Part shown: positions 8,356 through 16,718 of the stretch, piece after piece | Numbering within the stretch: the stretch's first letter is position 1 | Layout: each line of letters starts with the position of its first letter | Assembly: GCA_016715825.1 (NCBI GenBank) | Contig: JADJXO010000001.1 | Coordinates: forward strand, 991,001-1,055,000 | Direction: 5' to 3' | Source of the DNA: Nitrospira sp. | GTDB taxonomy: Bacteria; Nitrospirota; Nitrospiria; Nitrospirales; Nitrospiraceae | DNA length: 64,000 bases | Made by a program: the position numbers and the translations under genes | The notes under the pieces: generated by a model | Database searches by the model: none | What the model was told of the DNA's origin: nothing | What the model saw: only the letters and a program-made list of their open reading frames with translations

Positions 8356-10458
8356 TCAATGGGTGACGGTGATAGGCCGCTCAGCCTTCCGTCGTTCGAT
8401 GATTTTATCCGTGAGTTCTCGAGGCACCTCGTCGTAGTGATCAAATTCCATCGCATAACTAGCTCGTCCCCCCGTCACGGCATTGAGGGTGGTCGCATAC
8501 CTCAGCAATTCTGAGAGCGGCACCATAACCGTGATCCGTTCCATATGATCCATGGCATTCACGGAGACGATACGTCCACGACGAGCGTTCAAATCGCCCA
8601 TCACGGCTCCAATCGTGTCGCTCGGGCTATCGATCTCGACCCGCATGACGGGTTCAAGGAGCACCGGGTGAGCCGTTTCCATCGCCTTCTTGAACGCCAT
8701 AGCTCCGGCGATCTTGAACGACATCTCGGAGGAATCGACGGCGTGAAAAGAGCCGTCATATACGGTCACCATCACATCAACGACCGGAGCGCTGCATAAA
8801 GGCCCCTCGTGCAGCGCTTCATGAACGCCCTTTTCTACGGCAGGAATGAAGTTTCGCGGGATGGCTCCCCCAACAATACGAGTGTCGAATGCAAATCCAC
8901 TCCCGCGAGCCAACGGGGCCACCTCCAGCCAACAATCACCATATTGTCCATGACCACCGGTTTGTTTCTTGTACTTCCCTTGCGCCCGTGATGTGAGCGT
9001 GATTGTTTCCCGGTACGGAACCTTCGGCAGATGTAGTGTAACTGCAGCTCCAAATTTTCGTTGCAATTTCTCTAAAGCCAGATCGATGTGGAACTGCCCC
9101 ATCCCGCTCAACACCATTTCTTTAGTTTCACCATTGCGCGTAAGCTCGAGTGTGGGATCCTCCTCAACGAGCTTGTGGAGGCCAAGGCTGACCTTATCGA
9201 TTTCCGCCTTCGATTGTGCCTCAATGGCGAACGGTACGATTGGTTTTGGAAACCCGATCGCCGCGTAGCAGATAGGAGCACTCTCCTGACATAGTGTATC
9301 ACCCGTCTGCGTGTCTTTGAGTTTCCCAATCGCCACGATGTCTCCCACGTTGACGGAATCGACCGTCACATGACGCTTGCCCAGCACCGTGTAGAAATGA
9401 CCGGGCTTCTCTCGCACCTGTCGTGACGAATTCCATAGCGTTGTATCAGCCTGAACTGTTCCCGACACCACACGACAATACGAAAGTCGTCCGACGAATG
9501 GATCGATGAGAGTCTTGAACACATACCCTGAAAAGGGTTCTTCTTCCCTTCCTTGTCGGTTGTTTGGTACGCCGCTTCCAGGGTGGGTTCCGTGCCAGGG
9601 ATGGGCCACACCACGCTCGCTTGGTGAGGGCAGCAACGTCACAATAGCATTCAAGAGCGACCAGACTCCCACATTCTGAACGGCAGATCCGGCATAGGCG
9701 GGAAGGAATCGTCTTGTATGAGTCGCACGTCGCAGACCGTCCAAGAGTTCTTCCTGTGTCAATTGCGACCGGGAGATGTACCGTTCCAGAAGAGATTCGT
9801 CAGTCTCAGCCACTGTCTCCACCAGCCGACTGCGCGCGTCCCTGCAAAGCTCCTGTTGATCGACGTCAAGCGAGTGCTGTTCGTTTTTGGGAGAGGTCGG
9901 GCAAGAGCGAATAATCTTCTCAGAACTCACGTCAGAGACTCCGACGAAACGCCTGCCTTCATAAATCGGTATCGTTACAGGAATTGACATGACATCAAAG
10001 TGTTGGCGGCAGGTTTCCAGTGTGGACTCGAACGATGCACCATCCTTGTCCAGCCCGTTCACGAACACGAGACAGGGCAGATCCAATTCCTGGATCTTCA
10101 ACCAGAGCCTCTCAAGCTCGGATTTCATGCTGTTGCTTCCATCTACGACAACGACGGCTCCATCAACGGCACGTAAGGCAGCCATCGGTTCGCCAAGAAG
10201 ATCACGCGCTCCAGGAGGATCGATCAAATTGATCGCGGTCTGATTCCAGCTGAACTGGAGAAGGCTGGTACTGGTCGATGTGCGATGACGGAGTTCTTCC
10301 GGCTCAAAATCCGAGACGGTCGTTCCATGAGTCACAGACCCCATGGAAGGAATCACTCCGGCAACATATAAGAGGGCTTCGCAGAGAGACGTCTTTCCGG
10401 CCCTGACACTGGACACGATCGCCACATTTCTAATGGGCTTCTCACGGGTGGTTTCCAT
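8356..10458 (-). CDS. Elongation factor G-like GTPase (FusA2-type paralogue)
   Basis: A 700-residue protein with the EF-G domain order: GTPase domain (about 10-270), domain II (about 300-385), domain III (about 400-475), and domains IV-V (about 480-690, with the YRETI and GGHGQYGD segments). The nucleotide site is atypical: the P-loop reads SSVRAGKTS, switch II is DPPG rather than DTPG, and the base-specificity motif NKxD reads NGLD. Canonical EF-G translocates tRNA-mRNA; such divergent paralogues (EF-G2/EF-G-like) usually have altered or unknown roles. A strong GGAGGG lies before the ATG. It ends tail to tail with the HtrA gene. Confidence 0.9.
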   Translation of the reverse strand: METTREKPIRNVAIVSSVRAGKTSLCEALLYVAGVIPSMGSVTHGTTVSDFEPEELRHRTSTSTSLLQFSWNQTAINLIDPPGARDLLGEPMAALRAVDGAVVVVDGSNSMKSELERLWLKIQELDLPCLVFVNGLDKDGASFESTLETCRQHFDVMSIPVTIPIYEGRRFVGVSDVSSEKIIRSCPTSPKNEQHSLDVDQQELCRDARSRLVETVAETDESLLERYISRSQLTQEELLDGLRRATHTRRFLPAYAGSAVQNVGVWSLLNAIVTLLPSPSERGVAHPWHGTHPGSGVPNNRQGREEEPFSGYVFKTLIDPFVGRLSYCRVVSGTVQADTTLWNSSRQVREKPGHFYTVLGKRHVTVDSVNVGDIVAIGKLKDTQTGDTLCQESAPICYAAIGFPKPIVPFAIEAQSKAEIDKVSLGLHKLVEEDPTLELTRNGETKEMVLSGMGQFHIDLALEKLQRKFGAAVTLHLPKVPYRETITLTSRAQGKYKKQTGGHGQYGDCWLEVAPLARGSGFAFDTRIVGGAIPRNFIPAVEKGVHEALHEGPLCSAPVVDVMVTVYDGSFHAVDSSEMSFKIAGAMAFKKAMETAHPVLLEPVMRVEIDSPSDTIGAVMGDLNARRGRIVSVNAMDHMERITVMVPLSELLRYATTLNAVTGGRASYAMEFDHYDEVPRELTDKIIERRKAERPITVTH

Positions 10459-10531
10459 GGCATGCCCTCCGGTTGAGAATAAATTAGGTTAGTTCATTGA
10501 TTTCCTCACCTGAGAACGATGCGAACGCCGG

Positions 10532-11272
10532 TCAACTCTCGGCTGACATGTCTTCCTGATCATCTCGCTGTCTCGCCAGCCATCCCTCGTCAGCGAAACT
10601 AACGTACCGACCGTCACCAATAATAAGATGATCCAATACTCGGATTCCCAAGACACTACCCGCCGCTACCAATCGATCGGTCAAGCGTCGATCTTCCATA
10701 CTGGGTGTGGGATCTCCGCTTGGATGATTGTGAAGAAAAATCACGGCAGCCGCCGATTCGCGTATTGCGAGTGCAAAGACTTCCCGTGGATGAACAATGC
10801 TGAGCGTCAGACTCCCTTCAGAAACCGTGGTTTCTTTGACCACCATGTTCTTAGCATCGAGTAGCACGACCTTGAAGAGTTCGTGTTTTACATCCCGAAG
10901 TACAGGATGAAAATGTTTGAAGAGATCGGCGCTCGATGCAATACGCGTCCCTGTCGAGAGTGGAATCGCCAGCGAACGTCGTCCTAATGCCAGGGCGGCT
11001 TTGATCTGGGCCGCCTTGGCAGGACCAATTCCTTGGACGGCGCAGAGTTCTTCAATGCCACAGGCTGCGAGCCCACCAAGGCCTCCCATCCGATCAAGGA
11101 GCTCGATGGCCACTTGTACAGCAGAAGAATCGCGTCTCCCTGTCCTCAGCAAGATGGCGAGAAGATGTGCATCGGACAGGGACTCTGAGCCCTTAGAAAG
11201 AAGACGCTCACGGGGACGCTCCGTTCGGGGCCAGTGGACAATACCTTTCCTAGGCCCATTCAAATCCGCCAT
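10532..11272 (-). CDS. radC: RadC-family JAB/MPN domain protein
   Basis: A 246-residue protein from the ATG at 11272, chosen because the family begins with the short stretch before RPRERLL. It has an N-terminal UPF0758 helical region with a helix-hairpin-helix-like segment (GIGPAKAAQIKAAL, about 80-95) and the JAB domain with the metal-site pattern HNHPSGDPTPS followed by aspartate. RadC was named from an E. coli locus thought to affect DNA repair; that role has been withdrawn and the biochemical function remains unclear. It sits about 70 bp downstream of nothing on its own strand and is transcribed alone. Confidence 0.92.
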   Translation of the reverse strand: MADLNGPRKGIVHWPRTERPRERLLSKGSESLSDAHLLAILLRTGRRDSSAVQVAIELLDRMGGLGGLAACGIEELCAVQGIGPAKAAQIKAALALGRRSLAIPLSTGTRIASSADLFKHFHPVLRDVKHELFKVVLLDAKNMVVKETTVSEGSLTLSIVHPREVFALAIRESAAAVIFLHNHPSGDPTPSMEDRRLTDRLVAAGSVLGIRVLDHLIIGDGRYVSFADEGWLARQRDDQEDMSAES

Positions 11273-11457
11273 AGATTCCACGCTTGGACAAAAAATTGAC
11301 GGACCGGACGCTTTTGTACCGTCAAAGGCGCTGAAATTGCCGACAAGTGACAAATACGTTGATCATAACCTGTTGAAATCAAAATAGGTGACAAATTGGT
11401 GCAGCTCTTGCTTCTGTCCGCCCCCAGCAATGAACGTCGCCACCCTAGGAGGATTCA

Positions 11458-11631
11458 ATGGAATGTCCGAAGTGTAAGGGTATGATGATGTTGGAACGGT
11501 TTTCAGATTTTTTTCTGGTCTTCTATGCATGGAAATGTATTAATTGCGGCGCCATCATTGATCGTACGATTTCCAACAATCGCAGAAAGAGCCTCGCAGC
11601 TCGTGAATCTCACACGGTAACGACTCGCTAG
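11458..11631 (+). CDS. 57-residue zinc-ribbon microprotein
   Basis: A short gene with a strong AGGAGG 5 nt before the ATG at 11458 and a TAG at 11629-11631. The product starts with CPKC (residues 3-6) and has CINC at 27-30, giving a CxxC-20-CxxC zinc ribbon, followed by a basic tail NNRRKS. The WKCINCG segment is typical of small rubredoxin/zinc-ribbon-like proteins; I associate near-identical ones with Nitrospira, from memory and unverified. The function is unknown; the basic tail could bind RNA or DNA. Too small for many gene callers, but the ribosome site and cysteine pattern make it convincing. Confidence 0.72.
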   Translation: MECPKCKGMMMLERFSDFFLVFYAWKCINCGAIIDRTISNNRRKSLAARESHTVTTR

Positions 11632-11766
11632 ATTGCACGTTTTGTCGAGATCGACATTCGAGCCTGCAAGAGAGGTGGCCGTTTGAGCACGATCCCCTCT
11701 CTCCCCTTTACTCTGGTACTCAAAAGTGACCACATTATAGTCTTCTACCTCTGTACGGTCAAAAGA

Positions 11767-11809
11767 GTGGGCGGGAACCCGTCCACAGATGAGCAACCGA
11801 TTGCTCATC
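11767..11809. terminator. Two adjacent strong hairpins
   Basis: The first hairpin (11767-11786) pairs GTGGGCGGG with CCCGTCCAC, with one G-U. The second (11788-11809) pairs GATGAGCAA with TTGCTCATC perfectly around a 4-nt loop. They lie between the zinc-ribbon gene and rsmD, with no U-run after either, so factor-independent termination is uncertain; they could be a processed leader or an attenuator. The structures are seen directly, the role is inferred. Confidence 0.45.
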
Positions 11810-11913
11810 CTCGGGCTACGATAGGACCTTCTCCACGCTTTACCGGCCTGCATTCCTTGACCCTCACAAAAACGCTATGTTAGTGTAAGTGATTCGGGAT
11901 AATATTGGTTGGT

Positions 11914-12483
11914 ATGCGTGTGATCGCGGGTACCAATAGAGGACGTCGGCTCTTCACACCTCGGACGCATCATCTTCGTCCAACCTCTGATCGCGTTCGA
12001 GAAGCCTTATTTTCAATTCTTGGCAATCGGCTCGCGAAGAGTCGAATGTTAGACCTATATGCTGGGACGGGTGCCGTGGGAATAGAAGCCTTGAGCCGAG
12101 GGGCAGCACATGTCACTTCTGTAGAATCGGACAAAGAGGCGTTGAAACTGCTTCGGCGGAACTTGCAAATCTGTCGGATCGGGGACGAGCTCTCCTTGCG
12201 GGCCCAAGCAGTCCACCAGTTTCTCCGTACCCCTGATCAATGGCATGGTCCCTACGACCTCGTCTTTGCCGATCCACCGTATTCGGACGCAGAAGAATGT
12301 GCTTCATTGCTTTCCAACCCCCAATCCGAGGATCTTATCCACGCCGACTCATGGCTGGTGATCGAACACGCGGCTAGAACTCCCCTACCCCTGTCCGTAG
12401 GACGCACGCAGTTCCTGCGTCAGTATCGATACGGAGACACCGCCCTTTCTATCTATTCCAGCCCCACTACTGAGCATCCATGA
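11914..12483 (+). CDS. rsmD: 16S rRNA (guanine(966)-N2)-methyltransferase RsmD
   Basis: A 189-residue protein from the ATG at 11914, which gives the conserved start MRVIAGTNRGRRL; an upstream in-frame TTG adds only three residues. It has the Rossmann SAM motif LDLYAGTGAVGIEALSRGA (about 50-68) and the amine-methylating motif DPPY (about 119-122). It methylates G966 in the small-subunit rRNA during assembly. It is the first gene of a tight three-gene operon, sharing an ATGA with coaD. The rsmD-coaD pairing is common in bacteria, which strengthens both calls. Confidence 0.95.
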   Translation: MRVIAGTNRGRRLFTPRTHHLRPTSDRVREALFSILGNRLAKSRMLDLYAGTGAVGIEALSRGAAHVTSVESDKEALKLLRRNLQICRIGDELSLRAQAVHQFLRTPDQWHGPYDLVFADPPYSDAEECASLLSNPQSEDLIHADSWLVIEHAARTPLPLSVGRTQFLRQYRYGDTALSIYSSPTTEHP

Positions 12484-12968
12484 AGATCGGCATCTATCCC
12501 GGCACATTCGATCCCATTACCCATGGCCACACGGATATTATTACGCGTAGCCTTCGCGTGTTTGATAAGGTAATCGTGGCAGTGGCTCCCAACCCGTCTA
12601 AACATCCGCTCTTCAATTTTTCTGAACGTCTAGCTATGGTGCAATTGGTCATGAAGGATCTCGATCAAGTCGACGTCACACCATTTGAGGGATTATTAGT
12701 GGACTATGTTGAACGCTCAGGCGCCCATGCGATTATCCGAGGGCTCCGCGCGATTTCAGACTTTGAACACGAATTTCAGATGGCCCTCATTAATCGCAAA
12801 CTTGCCAAAACGGTGGAGACGGTCTTTTTAATGCCTAGCGAGGAATATTCCTACCTATCTTCGACCATCATCAAGGAAGTCGCGCGCCACGGGGGAAGCT
12901 TGACAGAATTTCTCCATCCAGAAGTCGCGCGCCGCCTCGAAGACCGGGTCCGGAGTCTCAAACCATGA
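12480..12968 (+). CDS. coaD: Phosphopantetheine adenylyltransferase
   Basis: A 162-residue nucleotidyltransferase that makes dephospho-CoA from phosphopantetheine and ATP, the penultimate CoA step. The N-terminal GTFDPITHGHTDII contains the TxGH nucleotide-binding motif, IIRGLR binds the substrate, and the C-terminal SSTIIKEVA corresponds to the usual ISSSxVKE segment. Length is normal. It overlaps rsmD upstream and the aminotransferase downstream by 4 bp (ATGA) on both sides, so all three are translationally coupled. Confidence 0.97.
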   Translation: MKIGIYPGTFDPITHGHTDIITRSLRVFDKVIVAVAPNPSKHPLFNFSERLAMVQLVMKDLDQVDVTPFEGLLVDYVERSGAHAIIRGLRAISDFEHEFQMALINRKLAKTVETVFLMPSEEYSYLSSTIIKEVARHGGSLTEFLHPEVARRLEDRVRSLKP

Positions 12969-14158
12969 AGCTCGCTGCCCGTGTCAGCCGCATCGCACCT
13001 TCCCCTACCCTGGCCATGGCTTCAAAGGCAAAGGCCATGGCTGCTCAAGGATTGGATGTCATCGACTTTTCCGCAGGCGAACCGGACTTTGATACGCCAG
13101 CCCCTGTCAAGGCTGCCGCCGAAGAAGCGATTCGTGCCGGGTTTACGAAATACACCCCTTCCTCAGGAATCGACGAGTTGCGTGGAGCGATCGCAGACAA
13201 GCTGCAGGCTGAGCTTGGATTGCACTACGACAAATCGCAGGTCTTGGTTTCCTGCGGCGCGAAACACTCGTTGTATAATCTCGCCGAAGCGTTCCTTGAA
13301 GCGGGCGACGAGATCATTATCCCAATCCCCTACTGGGTATCCTATTCTGATCAAGCGCTCTTGAACGATGCGACGCCGGTCCTGCTCAACACGAACGAGG
13401 AGCAGGGATATGCGGTCCATGCTGCTCCCCTCGAACGACTCATCACTCCTCGGACCAAAGCCATCATCGTCAATAGTCCGTGCAACCCGACCGGAGCAGC
13501 CTATGATCGAGCGACACTGGAAGCGATCGCATCGGTCGCAGTACGGCATGATCTTCTAGTCATTTCCGACGAGATCTATGAAAAGATTCTCTACGATGGT
13601 ACGGTCCATATCAGCATTGCCTCGCTAGGACCGGAGATCGCCGCTCGAACCGTCATCATCAATGGGGTCTCAAAAGCCTATGCCATGACAGGGTGGAGAA
13701 TCGGTTATGCGGCTGGCCCTAAGGAACTGATCACGGCGATGGCCAACATTCAGAGCCAGAGCACCTCCAATCCGTGCTCCATCGCCCAAAAAGCGGCAGT
13801 TGCCGCCTTACGCCTAGGCGACCCGTTTACTGGGAAAATGGTGGAAGAATTTTCTCGTCGCCGGATCACCATCGTCAATGGGTTGAACAAGATACCCGGG
13901 GTATCATGTCGGATGCCACAGGGGGCGTTCTATGCCTTTCCGAATATCAAAGGAGTATTGGGAAAACAGGGGCCATCAGGTATGCTGAAGACTCCAAATG
14001 ATGTGGCGCAATATCTGCTGAACGAGGCTCACATCGCAACGGTACCCGGTGAGCCCTTTGGCAGCAGGGAACATCTGCGATTATCATATGCTACCGGTAT
14101 GACGAGCATAATCAGAGGTCTTGAACGCCTCGAGCAAGCGTTCGCGAAACTCACGTGA
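12965..14158 (+). CDS. Class I pyridoxal-phosphate aminotransferase (aspartate/prephenate type)
   Basis: A 397-residue cytoplasmic enzyme. Landmarks are SAGEPDFDTP near residue 36, NSPCNPTGA (about 168-176), SDEIYE, the PLP lysine in SKAYAMTGWR (about 238), and the C-terminal LRLSYA arginine that binds the substrate carboxylate. These fit the subgroup I-gamma/I-beta aspartate aminotransferases that in many bacteria also transaminate prephenate. Overlap with coaD by ATGA shows co-expression, although the pathways differ. Calling it aspC is reasonable, but the prephenate activity cannot be excluded from sequence. Confidence 0.92.
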   Translation: MKLAARVSRIAPSPTLAMASKAKAMAAQGLDVIDFSAGEPDFDTPAPVKAAAEEAIRAGFTKYTPSSGIDELRGAIADKLQAELGLHYDKSQVLVSCGAKHSLYNLAEAFLEAGDEIIIPIPYWVSYSDQALLNDATPVLLNTNEEQGYAVHAAPLERLITPRTKAIIVNSPCNPTGAAYDRATLEAIASVAVRHDLLVISDEIYEKILYDGTVHISIASLGPEIAARTVIINGVSKAYAMTGWRIGYAAGPKELITAMANIQSQSTSNPCSIAQKAAVAALRLGDPFTGKMVEEFSRRRITIVNGLNKIPGVSCRMPQGAFYAFPNIKGVLGKQGPSGMLKTPNDVAQYLLNEAHIATVPGEPFGSREHLRLSYATGMTSIIRGLERLEQAFAKLT

Positions 14159-14205
14159 CCTTTACCAAGACCTGATGGAAGAAGAGTGTACAAGGGAGGG
14201 AAACC

Positions 14206-14568
14206 GTGCCGATTTACGAATATCAGTGTGAAGGCTGTGCCTACCGATTTGAAGTGAAACAGAGCATCAAAGACGATCCCCTCACCACGTGCGAACGATG
14301 TGGACAGGCAGTACGGCGACTGATTTCCTCGCCTGGAATCCTGTTCAAAGGGAGCGGCTGGTACGTCACGGACTACTCTGACAAGCTCAAGCCACCATCA
14401 AGCACCGGAGGGGATACCGAGGGGACGGCTACGGGCGGGAAAAAGGAAGCCGCGACTCCCGCAGCAGCAAGCTCAACGCCTTCTGCTCCCGCAGCAGCAC
14501 CTGCGACAGCATCAACGAGCTCGTCGACCGCGGCGTCGAACACGGCAACGTCCTCATCTTCTTCCTAA
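14206..14568 (+). CDS. FmdB-family putative regulatory zinc-ribbon protein
   Basis: A 120-residue protein starting at a GTG preceded by AAGGGAGG. The N-terminal 45 residues are the FmdB/CxxC_CxxC_SSSS domain: MPIYEYQC, then CxxC pairs near 8-11 and 29-32, followed by RRLISSPGILFKGSGWY. The rest is an Ala/Ser/Thr/Pro low-complexity tail of about 55 residues. FmdB was proposed as a regulator of amidase genes, but for most members the function is unknown. It is convergent with the lipoprotein gene 13 bp away. Confidence 0.85.
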   Translation: MPIYEYQCEGCAYRFEVKQSIKDDPLTTCERCGQAVRRLISSPGILFKGSGWYVTDYSDKLKPPSSTGGDTEGTATGGKKEAATPAAASSTPSAPAAAPATASTSSSTAASNTATSSSSS

Positions 14569-14581
14569 TGTCGCAACCGAG

Positions 14582-15028
14582 CTAACGGCTCCCGACGCTC
14601 TTCGAACCAGAGTTTCTGTTCGGCGGTGCCTTCCGAGTGCTCTTCTGCGCCGCCTTGCCGGAAGGCTTCACCGTCGCTTTGGTTGTGGCCTTCCGTTGTG
14701 TGAGTTTTGAAGGCCTCGCTTTCAAGGCTTTGGTGCGAACCCTGTCCAATTGTTTTTTGAGCCCCATAACCATCGCAGTCTTTTCCTGATTCATGCGACT
14801 CAGCTCATCCACCTCACTCTGGTACTCCTGCTTAGCCTTTGATAGATCCATCACTTGCCCTTGCAGTTGAGCCTTTTCCATCGCCAGTGTTTGCGTTTCC
14901 GATCGTAGTTGCTCGATCTGAGCCTGTAACGCGGGCGGCCAGTAATCACACCCCACCAGACTCAGCATGAGACCACACGCGAGAGCCGTGCTGAGTCGCT
15001 GCATCGATACGCAGTACATCGTCATCAT
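14582..15028 (-). CDS. Coiled-coil lipoprotein with basic tail
   Basis: A 148-residue protein. AGGAG lies 8 nt before the ATG at 15028. A signal segment ends in a lipobox LVGC near residue 27. A heptad-rich coiled coil (about 35-95) follows, then a strongly basic Lys/Thr/Ala/Arg-rich C-terminus that resembles histone-H1-like or peptidoglycan- or DNA-binding tails. The predicted site is the periplasmic face of a membrane. The function is unknown. It lies about 255 bp downstream of purD on the same strand. Confidence 0.72.
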   Translation of the reverse strand: MMTMYCVSMQRLSTALACGLMLSLVGCDYWPPALQAQIEQLRSETQTLAMEKAQLQGQVMDLSKAKQEYQSEVDELSRMNQEKTAMVMGLKKQLDRVRTKALKARPSKLTQRKATTKATVKPSGKAAQKSTRKAPPNRNSGSKSVGSR

Positions 15029-15282
15029 CCCCGGTTCTCCTTTCGTCGAAATGGATCGAGCCGCGCGGCAGCTTCGACCACCTGGTCTCACACCTGTTCT
15101 CTCTTCGATCGAAGAGGTAGATTGTAGCAGATCGATCACACTCGAGACCGCGGATGATCGGCTCCAGCTGTTTGGATCTAGCGTTGGTGAAAGCACGCCG
15201 ACTATCGTGAGAGCAGAGACAATGGTGCCAAGCGATTGGGGTGTGACAAGCCGGATGGCTCAGGGTGGCGGTCGGAGCAGCC

Positions 15283-16557
15283 TTATGTCTTCAGTGCGCG
15301 ATGAGCAATATCAGTCCTGAAATGGCATCCGTCAAAGGAGATCGTGTTCACGACGCGATACGCCTCGCGCTGTGCATCCATGAGAGTTGATCCTCGACCT
15401 AAGATACCGAGCACCCGACCTCCGGCAGTAACAATCTCGCTCCCTCGCTGGGCCGTCCCTGCATGAAATACCATGGAGGCTGATGCAATGGGGGTGGCTG
15501 AGGAAAGACCTTGAATCGTAACCCCTTGCCGGTAAGAACCGGGATAGCCCCCCGAAGCCATGACGACACAGACCGCGGCATCTCGATGCCATTCAACCGA
15601 AAGTTGGTCGAGTCGATGTCCAACCACCGCGTCGAGAACATCGAGGAGATCTGTCTTGAGCAACGGTAACACCACCTGCGTTTCAGGATCGCCCATCCGA
15701 GCATTGAACTCCAGCACGTACGGTGCTCCTTTCACCACCATCAGTCCTGCGTACAGCACACCCTGGAACGGAGAACCAAGACGTGCCATCGCGTCAACCA
15801 TCGGCTGCAGGACCTCACGTGTAACTTGAGCTTGGAGCTCGTCTGTCCCGAGTGGGGCGGGAGCATACGCACCCATGCCTCCTGTATTCAGCCCGGTATC
15901 ACCATTACCGACCCGTTTATGATCTTGCGCCGGTGGCATTGGCACCACCGTCTTGCCATCCGTGAAGGCCATGATGGTCAGCTCTTCACCCGCCAAAAAC
16001 TGTTCGATCAGGACCTGCTTGCCGGCTTGACCGAAAACTGCGTTCTCCATGGCATCTACGATGGCCTGTTTCGCTTGATCGCGGGTCGTTGCAATAATGA
16101 CCCCCTTGCCCTGAGCCAGCCCGTCCGCCTTGATCACAACCGGGAGCTCCCGCTGCTCAACATAGGCCAAGGCGTCGCCAGCCTTTTCAAAACTCTTGGC
16201 GTGAGCGGTTCTAATCTTGGCTTGGGCCATGACTTCTTTGGAAAAGATCTTGCTGGCTTCTAAACGAGCCGCATTCTTAGTCGGCCCAAAAATCTTGAGT
16301 TGAGCTTTGCGAAACTCGTCAACGATGCCCAACGCAAGCGGCACCTCAGGGCCAATGACCGTCAGGTCAATCTTCTCGTGAAGCACGAATTGTTTCAGAC
16401 CTGGAAGATCGTCCGCCTGGATCGGCACACAGGTTGCCAACGAAGCAATCCCCGCATTGCCAGGTGCACAATACACGGTTGGTTGGCGCAGACTCTGCGC
16501 CAGCTTCCACACAATTGCGTGTTCCCGCCCGCCACTACCGACAACAAGAACTTTCAT
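15283..16557 (-). CDS. purD: Phosphoribosylamine--glycine ligase
   Basis: A 424-residue ATP-grasp enzyme for the second step of purine synthesis, joining glycine to phosphoribosylamine. It starts MKVLVVGSGGREHA (N-domain), has the ATP-grasp core with KADGLAQGKGV (about 143-153) and the metal-binding FNARMGDPE (about 285-293), and a C-domain with GRVLGILGRG. Full length. It follows purH on the same strand, the two separated by about 160 bp that hold a long palindrome. Confidence 0.97.
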   Translation of the reverse strand: MKVLVVGSGGREHAIVWKLAQSLRQPTVYCAPGNAGIASLATCVPIQADDLPGLKQFVLHEKIDLTVIGPEVPLALGIVDEFRKAQLKIFGPTKNAARLEASKIFSKEVMAQAKIRTAHAKSFEKAGDALAYVEQRELPVVIKADGLAQGKGVIIATTRDQAKQAIVDAMENAVFGQAGKQVLIEQFLAGEELTIMAFTDGKTVVPMPPAQDHKRVGNGDTGLNTGGMGAYAPAPLGTDELQAQVTREVLQPMVDAMARLGSPFQGVLYAGLMVVKGAPYVLEFNARMGDPETQVVLPLLKTDLLDVLDAVVGHRLDQLSVEWHRDAAVCVVMASGGYPGSYRQGVTIQGLSSATPIASASMVFHAGTAQRGSEIVTAGGRVLGILGRGSTLMDAQREAYRVVNTISFDGCHFRTDIAHRALKT

Positions 16558-16595
16558 GACACCTTACTTAAATAAGAGAGGAGAGACGAAGTCTG

Positions 16596-16718
16596 TTGGA
16601 TGTTCAAAACACGTCGCCAGCAAGGCCGCAGCGAGCGAAATGCCGAGACGTCCTGTTGTGGGCACGTGAGGCATTGAGCGATGCGAGAACGCCGCTGGCG
16701 GCTGTGTTCAACATCCGA
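16596..16718. repeat. Long imperfect palindrome (REP-like) between purH and purD
   Basis: The outer arms TTGGATGTT...GCCAGC (16596-16621) and GCTGGCGG...AACATCCGA (16694-16718) are inverted complements with small bulges. The inner arms also pair: AATGCC-GA-GACGT against ACGT-GA-GGCATT. The whole 123-nt stretch can fold as one long hairpin ending at the purH stop. It resembles the dispersed palindromic intergenic repeats I associate with Nitrospira, but only one copy is seen here, so its repeat status is inference. Confidence 0.6.
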
